The translations under genes and the position numbers were made by a program. 33,836 nt of DNA from an uncultured bacterium. GTDB taxonomy: Bacteria; Cyanobacteriota; Vampirovibrionia; Gastranaerophilales; Gastranaerophilaceae. Positions 1 through 7,996 of this stretch are shown here, one piece after another. The notes beneath the pieces are model-generated. The model had not been told where the DNA came from and ran no database searches. It was given only the letters and a program-made list of their open reading frames with translations. The stretch covers positions 1-33,836 of the forward strand of contig CAMAGQ010000002.1 in NCBI GenBank assembly GCA_945833895.1, given 5' to 3'. Each line of letters opens with the position of its first letter. Position 1 is the stretch's first letter.

Positions 1-22
1 TCTCATAATAACAAGAATATTA

Positions 23-355
23 CTAATTATTTTCGATTTCTGCTTGGCGTTTTTCTTCGGATTTTATAAATTCGCAGACTTCTTCCAGTCTTTTATCTTC
101 CATTGCATCAATCAGGTCTTGGATATCCTTGAACTTCCCGAGTGCAAAACCTGTTTCCGCAAGCAGCACGCAATCGTTACATAGCCGATACTTGCCGTAT
201 TGTATTGAACCGGCAAGACTTTTGGTCTTTCCGCAGCAATTACATTCAAAAGACTCATTCGCCATTTCGGGATTTTCTTCAAGGTCATCTATCACCATTT
301 GATTGACAACCTGTTGCATTTCTTCGATTATTTCCTCTTGAGTTCTGTTTTCCAT
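23..355 (-). CDS. small zinc-ribbon-like protein, function unknown
   Basis: A 110-residue soluble protein with no signal peptide. Five cysteines sit in two knuckles: C38, C40 and C41 (ECNCCGK) and C59/C62 (CNDC). This is the usual layout of a single zinc ribbon that binds one metal ion. The flanks are acidic and helical (about 1-35 and 68-110), so the protein is probably a small zinc-binding core between two helices. It starts at an ATG 12 bases after the pdxJ stop, preceded by an AAGGAAAT ribosome site, so it is the last gene of the murT-pdxJ transcription unit. I do not recognise a named family. A role in nucleic-acid or protein binding is a guess from the fold type only. Confidence 0.75.
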   Translation of the reverse strand: MENRTQEEIIEEMQQVVNQMVIDDLEENPEMANESFECNCCGKTKSLAGSIQYGKYRLCNDCVLLAETGFALGKFKDIQDLIDAMEDKRLEEVCEFIKSEEKRQAEIENN

Positions 356-367
356 CTTAAAATTTCC

Positions 368-1078
368 TTATTTAATGAGTTCTTTCATTTCGGCTGTAGC
401 CTGTGCAAGCCCTGTAAATACCGCTTTTGAGATAATACTGTGACCGATATTCAACTCGTACAAACCTTCAATTTCGTGCATTCTTGAAACATTTTCATAA
501 TTTAACCCGTGACCCGCGTTAACTCTCAATCCCAGGCTTTGTGCAAGTTTTGCGGAATTATACAGTTTTTCAAACTCAACTTCTTCCTTATCTGTTCCGA
601 AAGCGTTTGAATACTGTCCTGTGTGCATTTCAATAAACTGTGCACCTGTTTGTGCTGATGCTTTAACCTGTTCTTCTGTCGGGTCGATAAACAAACTTAC
701 TTCTATTCCTGCATCTTTTAACGGCTTCACAAACTTGGTGATTTTTTCAAGTTGACCTGCAACATCAAGTCCGCCTTCTGTTGTAACCTCTTGTCTTTTT
801 TCAGGAACAAGGCAAACCGATGCTGGCATAATTTCAAGTGCAATTTTTTGCATTTCATCAGTAACCGCCATTTCAAGGTTTAGTTTTGTTTTGATTGTTT
901 TTATAAGTGTTCTGACATCTTCATCTTTTATGTGCCTTCTATCTTCTCGCAAGTGTGTAGTGATTGAAGTTGCACCGTTTTGCTCGCAGATTTCGGCGGC
1001 AAGTATCGGACTTGGCTCAACTCCGCCTCTGGCATTTCTTAATGTTGCTATATGATCGATATTTACACCTAAAAGCAT
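368..1078 (-). CDS. pdxJ: pyridoxine 5'-phosphate synthase PdxJ
   Basis: Cytosolic enzyme that condenses 1-deoxyxylulose 5-phosphate with 3-amino-1-hydroxyacetone phosphate to give pyridoxine 5'-phosphate, the last step of the DXP-dependent vitamin B6 pathway. The 236-residue length fits the family. The N-terminus LLGVNIDHIATLRNARGG is the family signature. Further conserved blocks are HLREDRRHI (about 43-51), VCLVPEKR, SLFIDP and the phosphate-binding HTGQYSNAF (about 152-160). The NAGHGLNY stretch near residue 187 is also typical. It lies 12 bases downstream of murT and 12 bases upstream of the zinc-ribbon gene, so the three are probably co-transcribed. Nothing is truncated. The pairing with murT has no obvious pathway logic and is likely just operon packing. 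Confidence 0.97.
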   Translation of the reverse strand: MLLGVNIDHIATLRNARGGVEPSPILAAEICEQNGATSITTHLREDRRHIKDEDVRTLIKTIKTKLNLEMAVTDEMQKIALEIMPASVCLVPEKRQEVTTEGGLDVAGQLEKITKFVKPLKDAGIEVSLFIDPTEEQVKASAQTGAQFIEMHTGQYSNAFGTDKEEVEFEKLYNSAKLAQSLGLRVNAGHGLNYENVSRMHEIEGLYELNIGHSIISKAVFTGLAQATAEMKELIK

Positions 1079-1090
1079 TGTTTTATCTCC

Positions 1091-2422
1091 TTATTTCAAT
1101 TTCATTTTGTTTATTTTCAAAAGTGCCGTGTATGTCGGCAGTATTGTAACTTTTTCCTCAGGGTTTTCACATTCTGTTGCTAGTTTTATGGCTGTTTTTA
1201 TGTCAGGTTCTATCGTAATTCTGTCCGGTTCAATTCCTGCGTACTTAAGCCTTAAAGCCATATCATTTGCACGTGTTCCTGAGGTTATGATAAGTTTTTT
1301 CGCATCTTTTAACTGTTCAAAATCGCTGTCCCAAAGCCACGAAATATCTCTTCCGTCAGCGTAGTTGTCGTTTATTGCTATAACGATATTTGAATCAGGG
1401 TTAACAGTTTTTAAGACTTCACTTGCACCAGTCGGGTTTTTTATCAGTTGAATCAGAGTTTCGTGACCGTTTATTGTGCGTTTTTCGGCACGCCCGAATA
1501 TTGATTTGTACGAGTAAAGTGCCTCTTGAATTATACCTGTTTTTATTCCGAGCATTAAGGCTTGAGAGATTGCAGCCAAGGCGTTATAAGCATTATATAA
1601 ACCGACAAGATTTACTTTGAATTTGTAGTCGTGGTTGTCGTAAGTTACGGTAATTTCTGAGTAATCCGAATAGATTTTAACCTTTGCGTTAAAATCGGGA
1701 ACAGGTCGTTTGTAACCGCATTTTTCACAGTAGTAATGACCTTGCTGTGCAAAAAATTGCTTGTTATATTTTAACGGTTCACCGCAAACGCAATTGAAGG
1801 CTTCCTGCGGAGCAATTGAATTTGAGTTGTGAATATCAGAGCAGATTTCGACTTCTTCAAACCCGTAATAAAGTGCCTTGCGGTCTTTTCCTAGGTTTGT
1901 AACAAGCGGATCATCAGCATTAAGTAGAGGTACAAGTTTATCATTTTTCTCAATTGCATTCCTGATAAATCCTGCGGTTGTCGCCAGTTCGCCATACCTA
2001 TCAAGTTGGTCACGGAACAAATTTGTTACAACAAGGTAATCCGTTTTGAAATAGTCATAAAACTTTGTGAGATAGGCTTCGTCAGATTCAATAACGGCAC
2101 TGTCAAAATGTTTTGGCAAATTGAGAGCAAAAACATTTGCAATTCCTGTCAGCATATTTGCACCCTTGACGTTATGTATAAGTTTTTTACCGTTGGTTTC
2201 TAATATATGTGCAAGAATTCCTGATGTCGTGGTTTTTCCGTTTGTGCCGGTTACAGAAACAGCACAATCGACGTATTTACGGCAATATGACAGAAAGTCA
2301 GGACAAAATTTTAACGTCATCATCCCGACAAAAGATGTTCCTGACGACTTGTTCAAAACTCTGATTGCCAAATAAATAAATCTTGCAAGTATTAATGCTG
2401 TATAAAATCTCACTCTGCCCAT
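1091..2422 (-). CDS. murT: MurT-type lipid II isoglutaminyl synthase subunit
   Basis: Mur-ligase-like protein of 443 residues. MurT with its glutaminase partner GatD amidates the alpha-carboxyl of D-glutamate in lipid II. A hydrophobic stretch at about 8-22 could touch the membrane. The ATP-binding loop GTNGKTTT is at 59-66, the central Mur-ligase motifs follow (DEAYLTKF, VVTNLFRDQLDRYGE), and a four-cysteine zinc ribbon typical of MurT is inserted at C211/C213 and C232/C235. The C-terminal DUF1727 domain carries NDNYADGRDISWLWD. The start has an AAAGGA ribosome site. MurT is usually followed directly by gatD, but the next genes here are pdxJ and a zinc-ribbon gene and the opposite flank is divergent, so the glutaminase must be encoded elsewhere. 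Family assignment is firm; the amidation role is inferred from the family. Confidence 0.93.
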   Translation of the reverse strand: MGRVRFYTALILARFIYLAIRVLNKSSGTSFVGMMTLKFCPDFLSYCRKYVDCAVSVTGTNGKTTTSGILAHILETNGKKLIHNVKGANMLTGIANVFALNLPKHFDSAVIESDEAYLTKFYDYFKTDYLVVTNLFRDQLDRYGELATTAGFIRNAIEKNDKLVPLLNADDPLVTNLGKDRKALYYGFEEVEICSDIHNSNSIAPQEAFNCVCGEPLKYNKQFFAQQGHYYCEKCGYKRPVPDFNAKVKIYSDYSEITVTYDNHDYKFKVNLVGLYNAYNALAAISQALMLGIKTGIIQEALYSYKSIFGRAEKRTINGHETLIQLIKNPTGASEVLKTVNPDSNIVIAINDNYADGRDISWLWDSDFEQLKDAKKLIITSGTRANDMALRLKYAGIEPDRITIEPDIKTAIKLATECENPEEKVTILPTYTALLKINKMKLK

Positions 2423-2484
2423 AAAATAGTCCTTTAGACGTATTCAAAATTCTGTGCTAATATAATAATATATTACAAGATTAA

Positions 2485-2490
2485 TATAAT
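2485..2490 (+). promoter_or_regulatory. probable -10 box for the 2514 gene
   Basis: A perfect TATAAT lies 23 bases upstream of the ATG at 2514, within the very AT-rich divergent region between murT and this gene. No good -35 box is visible at the right distance. Confidence 0.4.
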
Positions 2491-2513
2491 ACAAAAGTGA
2501 GAAAAGTTGAAAG

Positions 2514-2867
2514 ATGTTACATTTATTTTTTACAATAACATTTGTTGCGGAAGTTATAGTTTGCTGTTGGATAGTTTCTAAATTGAAGAAATTAGACGAA
2601 ATTGTCCTTGAGAAAAACGCACAGGTTCTTGAATATCAACCGGTATTGAAGTCTGCACTTACAGAGGTTAAAGCAAACGTTAATAAGTCAATGCTTACCT
2701 TGACTTCACTTGTTACATTCATCGGAGAAACGAAGGGCGAATGTAAGAAATTATTCAGCAAAAACTTTCTATCGGCACTTGGCTGTTTAATCTTGAAAAT
2801 TCCGTTCAAACAAATTATGTCGGCCTTAGATGTTATTCTGATGGTAAAAAAAATATTGAAAGTTTAA
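2514..2867 (+). CDS. small membrane-anchored protein, unknown
   Basis: A 117-residue protein with an N-terminal membrane helix (about residues 3-22) followed by a basic KLKK stop-transfer patch. A predicted helical segment (about 30-75) and a second apolar region (about 88-112, LSALGCLILKIPFKQIMSAL) follow; the latter may be a re-entrant or amphipathic helix. The layout resembles the DUF948-like protein at 3314, with one N-terminal helix and a cytoplasmic or periplasmic coil. It stands first in a group of four short envelope-type genes, but a separate promoter follows it at 2902, so it may be transcribed alone. I do not recognise a family. The ribosome site is weak (GTTGAAAG). Confidence 0.65.
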   Translation: MLHLFFTITFVAEVIVCCWIVSKLKKLDEIVLEKNAQVLEYQPVLKSALTEVKANVNKSMLTLTSLVTFIGETKGECKKLFSKNFLSALGCLILKIPFKQIMSALDVILMVKKILKV

Positions 2868-2901
2868 AAACCTTCACTGACGGGGGGTTTACCCACAAGT
2901 A

Positions 2902-2930
2902 TTGTAATTGTATAAAAAATATGGTATTAT
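2902..2930 (+). promoter_or_regulatory. promoter of the YtxH/DUF948 gene group
   Basis: TTGTAA (2902-2907), a 17-base spacer, and TATTAT (2925-2930). TGG directly precedes the -10 box and makes it an extended -10. It lies 26 bases before the ATG at 2957, which has its own GAGG ribosome site. This is one of the best sigma-70-type promoters in the window. Confidence 0.65.
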
Positions 2931-2956
2931 GACATTGAAAGACGAGGTTTACAACT

Positions 2957-3289
2957 ATGAGTAAGAACAACGATACATTTATGTTTTCAATGGGTTTAGT
3001 TGCGGGTGTTGTAGGCGGTATTGTAGCAGGAATATTGCTTGCACCAAAACCGGGTGAAAAATCCAGAGAAGAGTTAAAGGAAGCCGTTTGTGACTTTTAT
3101 GACAAACACGCTCCACAGATTTGTGATGCTAAAAAACAAGCAATGGAATCCATTGACCTTGTTAAGTATAAATTAGAAAGACAGTTCCGTAAATTGAATA
3201 ATTCTGTTAAGTCTAAAAAAATGCAAAAAGCAAAGGCTTTGGAAGATTTTGAAAACGGTTCGGAAAATGAAAACGAATTTGATTACTAA
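2957..3289 (+). CDS. YtxH domain protein (first copy)
   Basis: A 110-residue protein of the YtxH/gas-vesicle-like family. A glycine-rich membrane helix (about 10-28, GLVAGVVGGIVAGILLAP) is followed by the family signature PKPGEKSREELKE and a charged helical tail. It has the same arrangement as the gene at 3751 but a different tail, so the two are probably diverged paralogues. In Bacillus, ytxH lies in a general-stress operon with a DUF948 gene; the same pairing here (DUF948-like gene 24 bases downstream) supports a shared envelope or stress role. The biochemical function of the family is not known to me. A GAGG ribosome site precedes the ATG. Confidence 0.85.
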   Translation: MSKNNDTFMFSMGLVAGVVGGIVAGILLAPKPGEKSREELKEAVCDFYDKHAPQICDAKKQAMESIDLVKYKLERQFRKLNNSVKSKKMQKAKALEDFENGSENENEFDY

Positions 3290-3313
3290 TTAATAATAAA
3301 GGAAAATTAAAAC

Positions 3314-3682
3314 ATGAGTATAGAGACATCAGAAATTATTTTAAACGGCGGGTTAACATTTCTTGCAATTTCAACAGCAGTAGTGTTGGGTTTTGTGGGA
3401 TATTACCTTGTGAAATTATTGAAAGATGTATCAGTTTTGGCGAAAAACGTTAACGAAACATCTTTAATTTTAAATACTGAACTTAAGCCGACTTTGCAAG
3501 AGTTAAACGATACAATGCGTTCAATTAACTCTATTATTCAAAGTACGGATGAAGGTATGGTAAATGTGAAAAACAGTTTAGAAAACGCAATTACCAAAAC
3601 AAAAACTCTTTCAGACAGCCTTCTTGGCGGATTTCTTAAAGGGTTCATGACCATATTTACATTTTTTGGAAGAAAGAAGTAA
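3314..3682 (+). CDS. DUF948-like membrane protein
   Basis: A 122-residue protein with one N-terminal membrane helix (about 12-35, LTFLAISTAVVLGFVGYYLV). It continues into a long amphipathic helix rich in N, L and V (VSVLAKNVNETSLILNTELKPTLQELNDTMRSINSIIQ), the standard appearance of DUF948 proteins such as B. subtilis YtxG. The C-terminus is apolar then basic (FMTIFTFFGRKK). It sits between two YtxH genes, 24 bases after the first, with an AAAGGA ribosome site. Partners and function are unknown. The cluster suggests these proteins act together at the membrane. Confidence 0.75.
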   Translation: MSIETSEIILNGGLTFLAISTAVVLGFVGYYLVKLLKDVSVLAKNVNETSLILNTELKPTLQELNDTMRSINSIIQSTDEGMVNVKNSLENAITKTKTLSDSLLGGFLKGFMTIFTFFGRKK

Positions 3683-3711
3683 TCTTTCAGGTAATGAAAA
3701 ATTAAATATGC

Positions 3712-3717
3712 TATATT
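3712..3717 (+). promoter_or_regulatory. probable extended -10 for the second YtxH gene
   Basis: TGC precedes TATATT here, giving an extended -10 about 34 bases before the ATG at 3751. The ATG has a strong AAAGGAG ribosome site. The -35 region is unclear. Confidence 0.35.
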
Positions 3718-3750
3718 AATATAGATTTGATAGTTTAAAAGGAGATAAAT

Positions 3751-4050
3751 ATGTCAGTATCAAAATTTTTAGGCGGATTTATAGTAGGCGGTGCGATTGG
3801 TGCGATTGCCGGCATCTTGCTTGCTCCAAAATCCGGTGAAGAAACAAGAAAAATATTAGCCGATACAGCACAAGATATGGTTAGACGTGCGGATGAAACA
3901 GCAAAACAAATTCAAGTAAAGGCAGATGATGCGGTTTCTGATTTACAGAAAAAAGGCGAAGAAATCAAAGAAAAAATCCAAGATTTAATCGCTAAACAAA
4001 AAGATTCTAAAGAAGAAAACGCTAACAATGATGCTCCTGCTGAAGGTTAA
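3751..4050 (+). CDS. YtxH domain protein (second copy)
   Basis: A 99-residue YtxH family protein. The glycine-rich helix (about 7-26, GGFIVGGAIGAIAGILLAP) is followed directly by the signature PKSGEETRK. The remainder is a lysine/glutamate-rich coil (about 45-90, AKQIQVKADDAVSDLQKKG and similar) likely to form a coiled coil, and the C-terminus is disordered and acidic. A strong AAAGGAG ribosome site precedes the ATG and a rho-independent terminator lies 25 bases after the stop, so this is the last gene of its group. Probable membrane-anchored stress or envelope protein. It is a paralogue of the product at 2957. Confidence 0.87.
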   Translation: MSVSKFLGGFIVGGAIGAIAGILLAPKSGEETRKILADTAQDMVRRADETAKQIQVKADDAVSDLQKKGEEIKEKIQDLIAKQKDSKEENANNDAPAEG

Positions 4051-4075
4051 TATATTTAAAGGATGTATCTAAGGA

Positions 4076-4100
4076 GAGGTCGCATTTGCGGCCTCTTTTT
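4076..4100 (+). terminator. rho-independent terminator after the YtxH group
   Basis: An eight-pair stem GAGGTCGC/GCGGCCTC (one G-T pair) with loop ATTT, followed by TTTTT. It separates the YtxH group from pgpH. Confidence 0.85.
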
Positions 4101-4182
4101 GTGCCAAAATTTAACAACTTGAAATATTTTAAATACGTAATAAAATTGATATATACACAGTAGGTAAAAATAGGATATTTCC

Positions 4183-6435
4183 ATGCTTAACAAAGAATTT
4201 ATTAATAAAATCAGAGAGTTTTTTCTATCATCACTTTTTATGAAAGTATTTTTTCTGGGGTTGTTTACCGTTGTAATTACGGCGATAATTTCGACTCAGA
4301 ATTTCTTTTTCCAAAGTATTGTTGAAAACGGAATAAGTAAAAAGGATATTATTGCTCAAAAAACTTTAACGGTTGAAGATGTAAAACGAACCGAGCAGCA
4401 CAGACGTGAAGTTGCTCAAAAAACCGAACCGATTCTTGTTCCTGCGGAAGATGATTTTATTAAGTCCAATCTTGAAACCATTGAGAATTCTATTTTGCAA
4501 ATCAGGAAAAAGGATTCCTCAAAGGCGGAAAAAGCATCAGAATTAAACGTTTTATTTGATTTGTCCGATAATTCAAAAAAGGATTTTATAATAAATTACA
4601 TGCTGGAAGTTGATGAACCAAGTCTGAGAGAGGCTTTTGAAAAGGCTTCTTTGTCATTGGTAAACATTTTGAAGGTCGGAATTACCGAAAAAGATTACGA
4701 GCGTGACAATATTAAAAAAGTTATTCAAAATAATCTGGTTGCAAATGTTTCCAAAAGACAGGTTTCGGTTATTTCGGCAATGTTGGAGCAGGTAATCGTT
4801 CCAAACCTTGTTGTTGATGAAGCTGCAACGGAAATCGCTAAAATGAGTGCTCAGGATTCTGTCAAACCTTACAAAGTAACTTTCCAAAAAGGCGAAAAGA
4901 TTGTGTTTGAAGGTGAACCTGTCACAAGATTAAAACGTGATGCTCTGAGAGCCGCAGGCTACAATGTTTATGAACTTAACTGGCAGGGCGTTTTGTCAAT
5001 TTACATTCTTGTATTGCTTTTAACAATGATATTCATTGCATACTTGAAAGTTGCGAAATTGCCTTATTTAGAACCTCGATATCTGGCACTGTCAGGAATT
5101 TTGGTAATGACAGTGTGTGCAACGGCAGTTGTTTTGCCTGTCGGCTCATCGCCTTATGTCTTGCCTATTCCCGCGGTAATTATTATTTCTGCAATATTTT
5201 TAAATCCGAGGGTTTCGTTCCTTTTATCAGTGTTGGTAATAATTGTTCTGACTGTAGGAATGCAGTATAACGCTCAATTTACCATTGTATTTTTGATATT
5301 GTCGCTAATCGGCATGATTACGATATCAAAAATCCGCTATTCAAGACGTTTTGACCTGATAAAAGTCGGTTTTAATCTAGGTGTTGCGGGTGTTCTGATA
5401 TTGTTAAGTTTGTATTTTATCGACAAATGCTTGATAGATGTAAGTAACTCTTTAATCTTGCGTGATTGCAAATATATTTTCATAAACGGGTTAGTTAATT
5501 CAATTATCGTACTCGGACTTTCACCGTTGCTGGAAAATGCGTTCCAAATAATTACACCGTACGGTTTAGCAGAACTCGGCGACCATAATCAGCCGCTATT
5601 AAAACGTTTACAAATGGAAGCTCCGGGAACTTATCACCACAGTTTAATGGTTTCAACCCTTTGTGAAGCGGCAGCGGAGGCAATCGGAGCCAATCCGATT
5701 TTAGCCAGAGTTGGTGCGTTTTATCACGATATCGGGAAGTTAAAACGTCCGTTCTTCTTCGTGGAAAACCAATCCTACTACAGCATAGGAAATCCGCATA
5801 ACAAACTTAATCCGAGATTAAGCAAAATGGTTATTATTGCCCACCCTAAAGACGGACTGGAAATTGCAAAGAAAAACGGCTTGCCGAATGCTATTTGTGA
5901 TTTTATTGTACAGCACCACGGTGAAGGTATCGCAAAATACTTCTACAATCAGGCTGTAATTGAAGAAGGTGCGGAAAATGTTAAGATTGACCAGTTCAGA
6001 TACCCGGGTCCTAAACCTAACACGAAGGAAACTGCTATTCTGATGATTGCGGATGCTGTAGAATCAGCCGTCAGAGCTATGAAAGGTGCTACAAACGACG
6101 AAATCGAAAATATTATAGATAAAATTATTGTCGAACGCTTGAACGACGGTCAGCTTGCGGACAGCCCACTGACACTAAAGGATTTGAAGGTTATTGCAAT
6201 GACTTTCAGCCGTATATTGAGAGGTATGCAGCACAACAGAATTAAATATCAGGAAAACATTGCAGAAGAATTTGGTAAAAACAAAATCGAAATGCCTAAC
6301 GTTATTCTTGATGAGGATTTGGCAAATAAAATTAACGAACTGGAAGAATCTAAACGCTCAAATAATCAAAAAATATCGAATGAAAACGATAATAACAAGT
6401 CAGATTTGGGCAATGACAGTAATAAGGATTTATGA
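4183..6435 (+). CDS. pgpH: PgpH-type membrane HD phosphodiesterase (7TM-HD)
   Basis: A 750-residue polytopic membrane protein. After a first membrane helix (about 19-40) comes an extracytoplasmic 7TMR-HDED sensor region (about 50-265), then seven membrane helices (about 268-450) and a cytosolic HD-GYP/HDIG-like domain. H485-H486 (TYHHSL) and the metal-binding H515-D516 (HDIGKLKRP) are present, followed by IIAHPKDG, IVQHHGEG and MIADAVESAVRAM. Known members such as Listeria PgpH hydrolyse cyclic di-AMP to pApA; that substrate is inferred here. The C-terminal 50 residues are an N/K/E-rich disordered tail. The stop codon overlaps the ybeY start (ATGA), giving the conserved order pgpH-ybeY-dgkA. 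The ATG follows an AGGA ribosome site. Confidence 0.93.
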   Translation: MLNKEFINKIREFFLSSLFMKVFFLGLFTVVITAIISTQNFFFQSIVENGISKKDIIAQKTLTVEDVKRTEQHRREVAQKTEPILVPAEDDFIKSNLETIENSILQIRKKDSSKAEKASELNVLFDLSDNSKKDFIINYMLEVDEPSLREAFEKASLSLVNILKVGITEKDYERDNIKKVIQNNLVANVSKRQVSVISAMLEQVIVPNLVVDEAATEIAKMSAQDSVKPYKVTFQKGEKIVFEGEPVTRLKRDALRAAGYNVYELNWQGVLSIYILVLLLTMIFIAYLKVAKLPYLEPRYLALSGILVMTVCATAVVLPVGSSPYVLPIPAVIIISAIFLNPRVSFLLSVLVIIVLTVGMQYNAQFTIVFLILSLIGMITISKIRYSRRFDLIKVGFNLGVAGVLILLSLYFIDKCLIDVSNSLILRDCKYIFINGLVNSIIVLGLSPLLENAFQIITPYGLAELGDHNQPLLKRLQMEAPGTYHHSLMVSTLCEAAAEAIGANPILARVGAFYHDIGKLKRPFFFVENQSYYSIGNPHNKLNPRLSKMVIIAHPKDGLEIAKKNGLPNAICDFIVQHHGEGIAKYFYNQAVIEEGAENVKIDQFRYPGPKPNTKETAILMIADAVESAVRAMKGATNDEIENIIDKIIVERLNDGQLADSPLTLKDLKVIAMTFSRILRGMQHNRIKYQENIAEEFGKNKIEMPNVILDEDLANKINELEESKRSNNQKISNENDNNKSDLGNDSNKDL

Positions 6436-6950
6436 TAAATTACAATTTATTTATTGATAATATTTTTGAAAAATGGACACCTGATGAAGAGGATGTTCTT
6501 GATAAGACACGCAAAATTTTTGAGTATTACTTAAATACTCCTGAGGTTTATGAAAATTCTTGTCTTGTCAATCAGGAATATAGTTCGATTTCGTTTGATT
6601 TTCTGTTCTGCGACAGTTCAAAGACTCACGAAATCAACAGAGATTACAGAAATAAAGATTATCCTGCCGATATTATAACCTTTGCGGTTTTTGCAGATTC
6701 AGAGGAGAGCGAAAGATTTGTTCTGGATTTGGAAATTAATTTAGGAGAGGTTATAATAGGATTAGATAGAGTTATGGAAGAATCGGAAAAGAAAGGGATT
6801 ACAAAAAACGAAGAGTTAATGTTTTTGATAAGCCACGGCATAATGCACCTGTTGGGGTTTGACCACCAGACAGAAGAAGATTTTCAATTCGTTGTAACCC
6901 ACCAAAAGAAGGCTCTGGAAGGTATAGGGATTATTTATGACAAAATATAA
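6432..6950 (+). CDS. ybeY: endoribonuclease YbeY (rRNA maturation factor)
   Basis: A 172-residue zinc-dependent endoribonuclease that acts in 16S rRNA 3'-end maturation and ribosome quality control. The metal site is HGIMHLLGFDH, with H135, H139 and H145 as ligands; the family consensus is HGxLHLxGYDH, so M and F are mild variants. The upstream RDYRNKDYPADIITF block (about 70-84) is the usual NxxYRxxDxPTDVLSF region. It starts inside the pgpH stop and ends 14 bases inside dgkA, so the three are translationally coupled. Confidence 0.96.
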   Translation: MINYNLFIDNIFEKWTPDEEDVLDKTRKIFEYYLNTPEVYENSCLVNQEYSSISFDFLFCDSSKTHEINRDYRNKDYPADIITFAVFADSEESERFVLDLEINLGEVIIGLDRVMEESEKKGITKNEELMFLISHGIMHLLGFDHQTEEDFQFVVTHQKKALEGIGIIYDKI

Positions 6951-7317
6951 GAAACAAAATTTTTCAAACACATTTAAAAACGCAAGAAAGGGTATGCGTT
7001 TGACCCTCAAAAGTGAACGAAATATAAGAGTACACATGCTGGTTGGAGCGTTTGTGCTTGCAAGTGCACTTTGTTTTGGTTTTTCAATTTCAAAGATATG
7101 TATTTTATTGCTGACAATTTCAGCTGTAATCAGTGCAGAGATGTTTAATTCTGCGATAGAATTTTCACTGGATGCGATTTTTCACAACAGGTATTGCAGA
7201 ATGGTTGGAATGGCAAAAGATATAGCGGCAGGTGCTGTTATGGTTGTCACGGTAACAGCGGTACTGATTGGAGTATTGCTATTCGCTCCTGAAATTATAA
7301 ATTTATTTGCACACTAG
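6937..7317 (+). CDS. dgkA: diacylglycerol/undecaprenol kinase DgkA
   Basis: A 126-residue integral membrane kinase with three predicted helices (about 36-54, 57-75 and 100-120). The N-terminal FKNARKGMRLTLKSERNIRVH block and the EMFNSAIE motif are those of the prokaryotic DAGK family, here the Gram-positive/cyanobacterial undecaprenol-kinase branch. It phosphorylates a lipid alcohol to feed the carrier-lipid pool used in cell-wall and LPS synthesis. It overlaps ybeY by 14 bases and closes the pgpH-ybeY-dgkA unit. No terminator is visible before the next gene. Confidence 0.93.
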   Translation: MTKYKKQNFSNTFKNARKGMRLTLKSERNIRVHMLVGAFVLASALCFGFSISKICILLLTISAVISAEMFNSAIEFSLDAIFHNRYCRMVGMAKDIAAGAVMVVTVTAVLIGVLLFAPEIINLFAH

Positions 7318-7341
7318 GATGAAAGCAATAAAATTTCTCAC

Positions 7342-7370
7342 TGGAAAATTTTTCTAATTTATTCTATACT
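7342..7370 (+). promoter_or_regulatory. promoter giving a likely leaderless TPR-gene mRNA
   Basis: TGGAAA (7342-7347), 17 bases, then TATACT (7365-7370). The ATG of the TPR gene begins only six bases after the -10 box and has no Shine-Dalgarno sequence, so transcription would start at or beside the start codon. Confidence 0.45.
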
Positions 7371-7376
7371 ACGGTT

Positions 7377-7994
7377 ATGAGAAGATTAATTTTATTATTA
7401 CTTGTTGCAATGTTTGCAATAAGTACAGGGATACCGACAGAGGCTATGGATTTGCCTTGGAAAAAGACAGAAGAAACTGTTGAAAGAGATGCAACTTCTG
7501 AACAGGCAAGAGTTCTTTATGCACAAAACGACATTGACGGAGCATTAAAACTTTTAAAAAGCAAGGGCGAAATGACCCGTTCCGCAGAAGATTGGCTGCT
7601 TATCGGAAATATTTTGCAAGACAAAGACAGATTTGATGAAGCGGTTTACATGTTCAAAAAAGCAATCGAAGTCGATCCGAAATATTACAAGGCTCACTAC
7701 AACCTCGGTTACATCTATTTGACCCAAGAAAAACCGAATATGGCTCTTTCGGAATTTAAACAGGCAGTGAAATACAAAGACAACTTTGCCTACGGTTATT
7801 ACAATATAGGCTGTGCGTATTTGCAGTTAAAACAGTACAGAAACGCAAGATACAATTTCTTCAAAGCCCTTGATGCTAAAGGCGATGAACCGATGATTTA
7901 TTACAATCTTGCTTACACATTCAAGATGCTTAACAACGAAAAACAAGCAAAAACTTACTACGATTTATACAACAAATTAATGGAAAGACAATAA
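7377..7994 (+). CDS. secreted tetratricopeptide-repeat protein
   Basis: A 205-residue protein with a cleavable signal peptide (about 1-24, RRLILLLLVAMFAISTGIP then TEAMD). About four TPR units cover residues 60-200. Clear units are DWLLIGNILQDKDRFDEAV, KAHYNLGYIYLTQEKPNMAL, YGYYNIGCAYLQLKQYRNA and MIYYNLAYTFKMLNNEKQA. TPR proteins of this type act as periplasmic scaffolds, and no partner can be named. The ATG lies six bases after a TATACT box with no ribosome site, suggesting leaderless translation. The HAD gene begins three bases after its stop, so the two are co-transcribed. Confidence 0.85.
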   Translation: MRRLILLLLVAMFAISTGIPTEAMDLPWKKTEETVERDATSEQARVLYAQNDIDGALKLLKSKGEMTRSAEDWLLIGNILQDKDRFDEAVYMFKKAIEVDPKYYKAHYNLGYIYLTQEKPNMALSEFKQAVKYKDNFAYGYYNIGCAYLQLKQYRNARYNFFKALDAKGDEPMIYYNLAYTFKMLNNEKQAKTYYDLYNKLMERQ

Positions 7995-7996
7995 AA

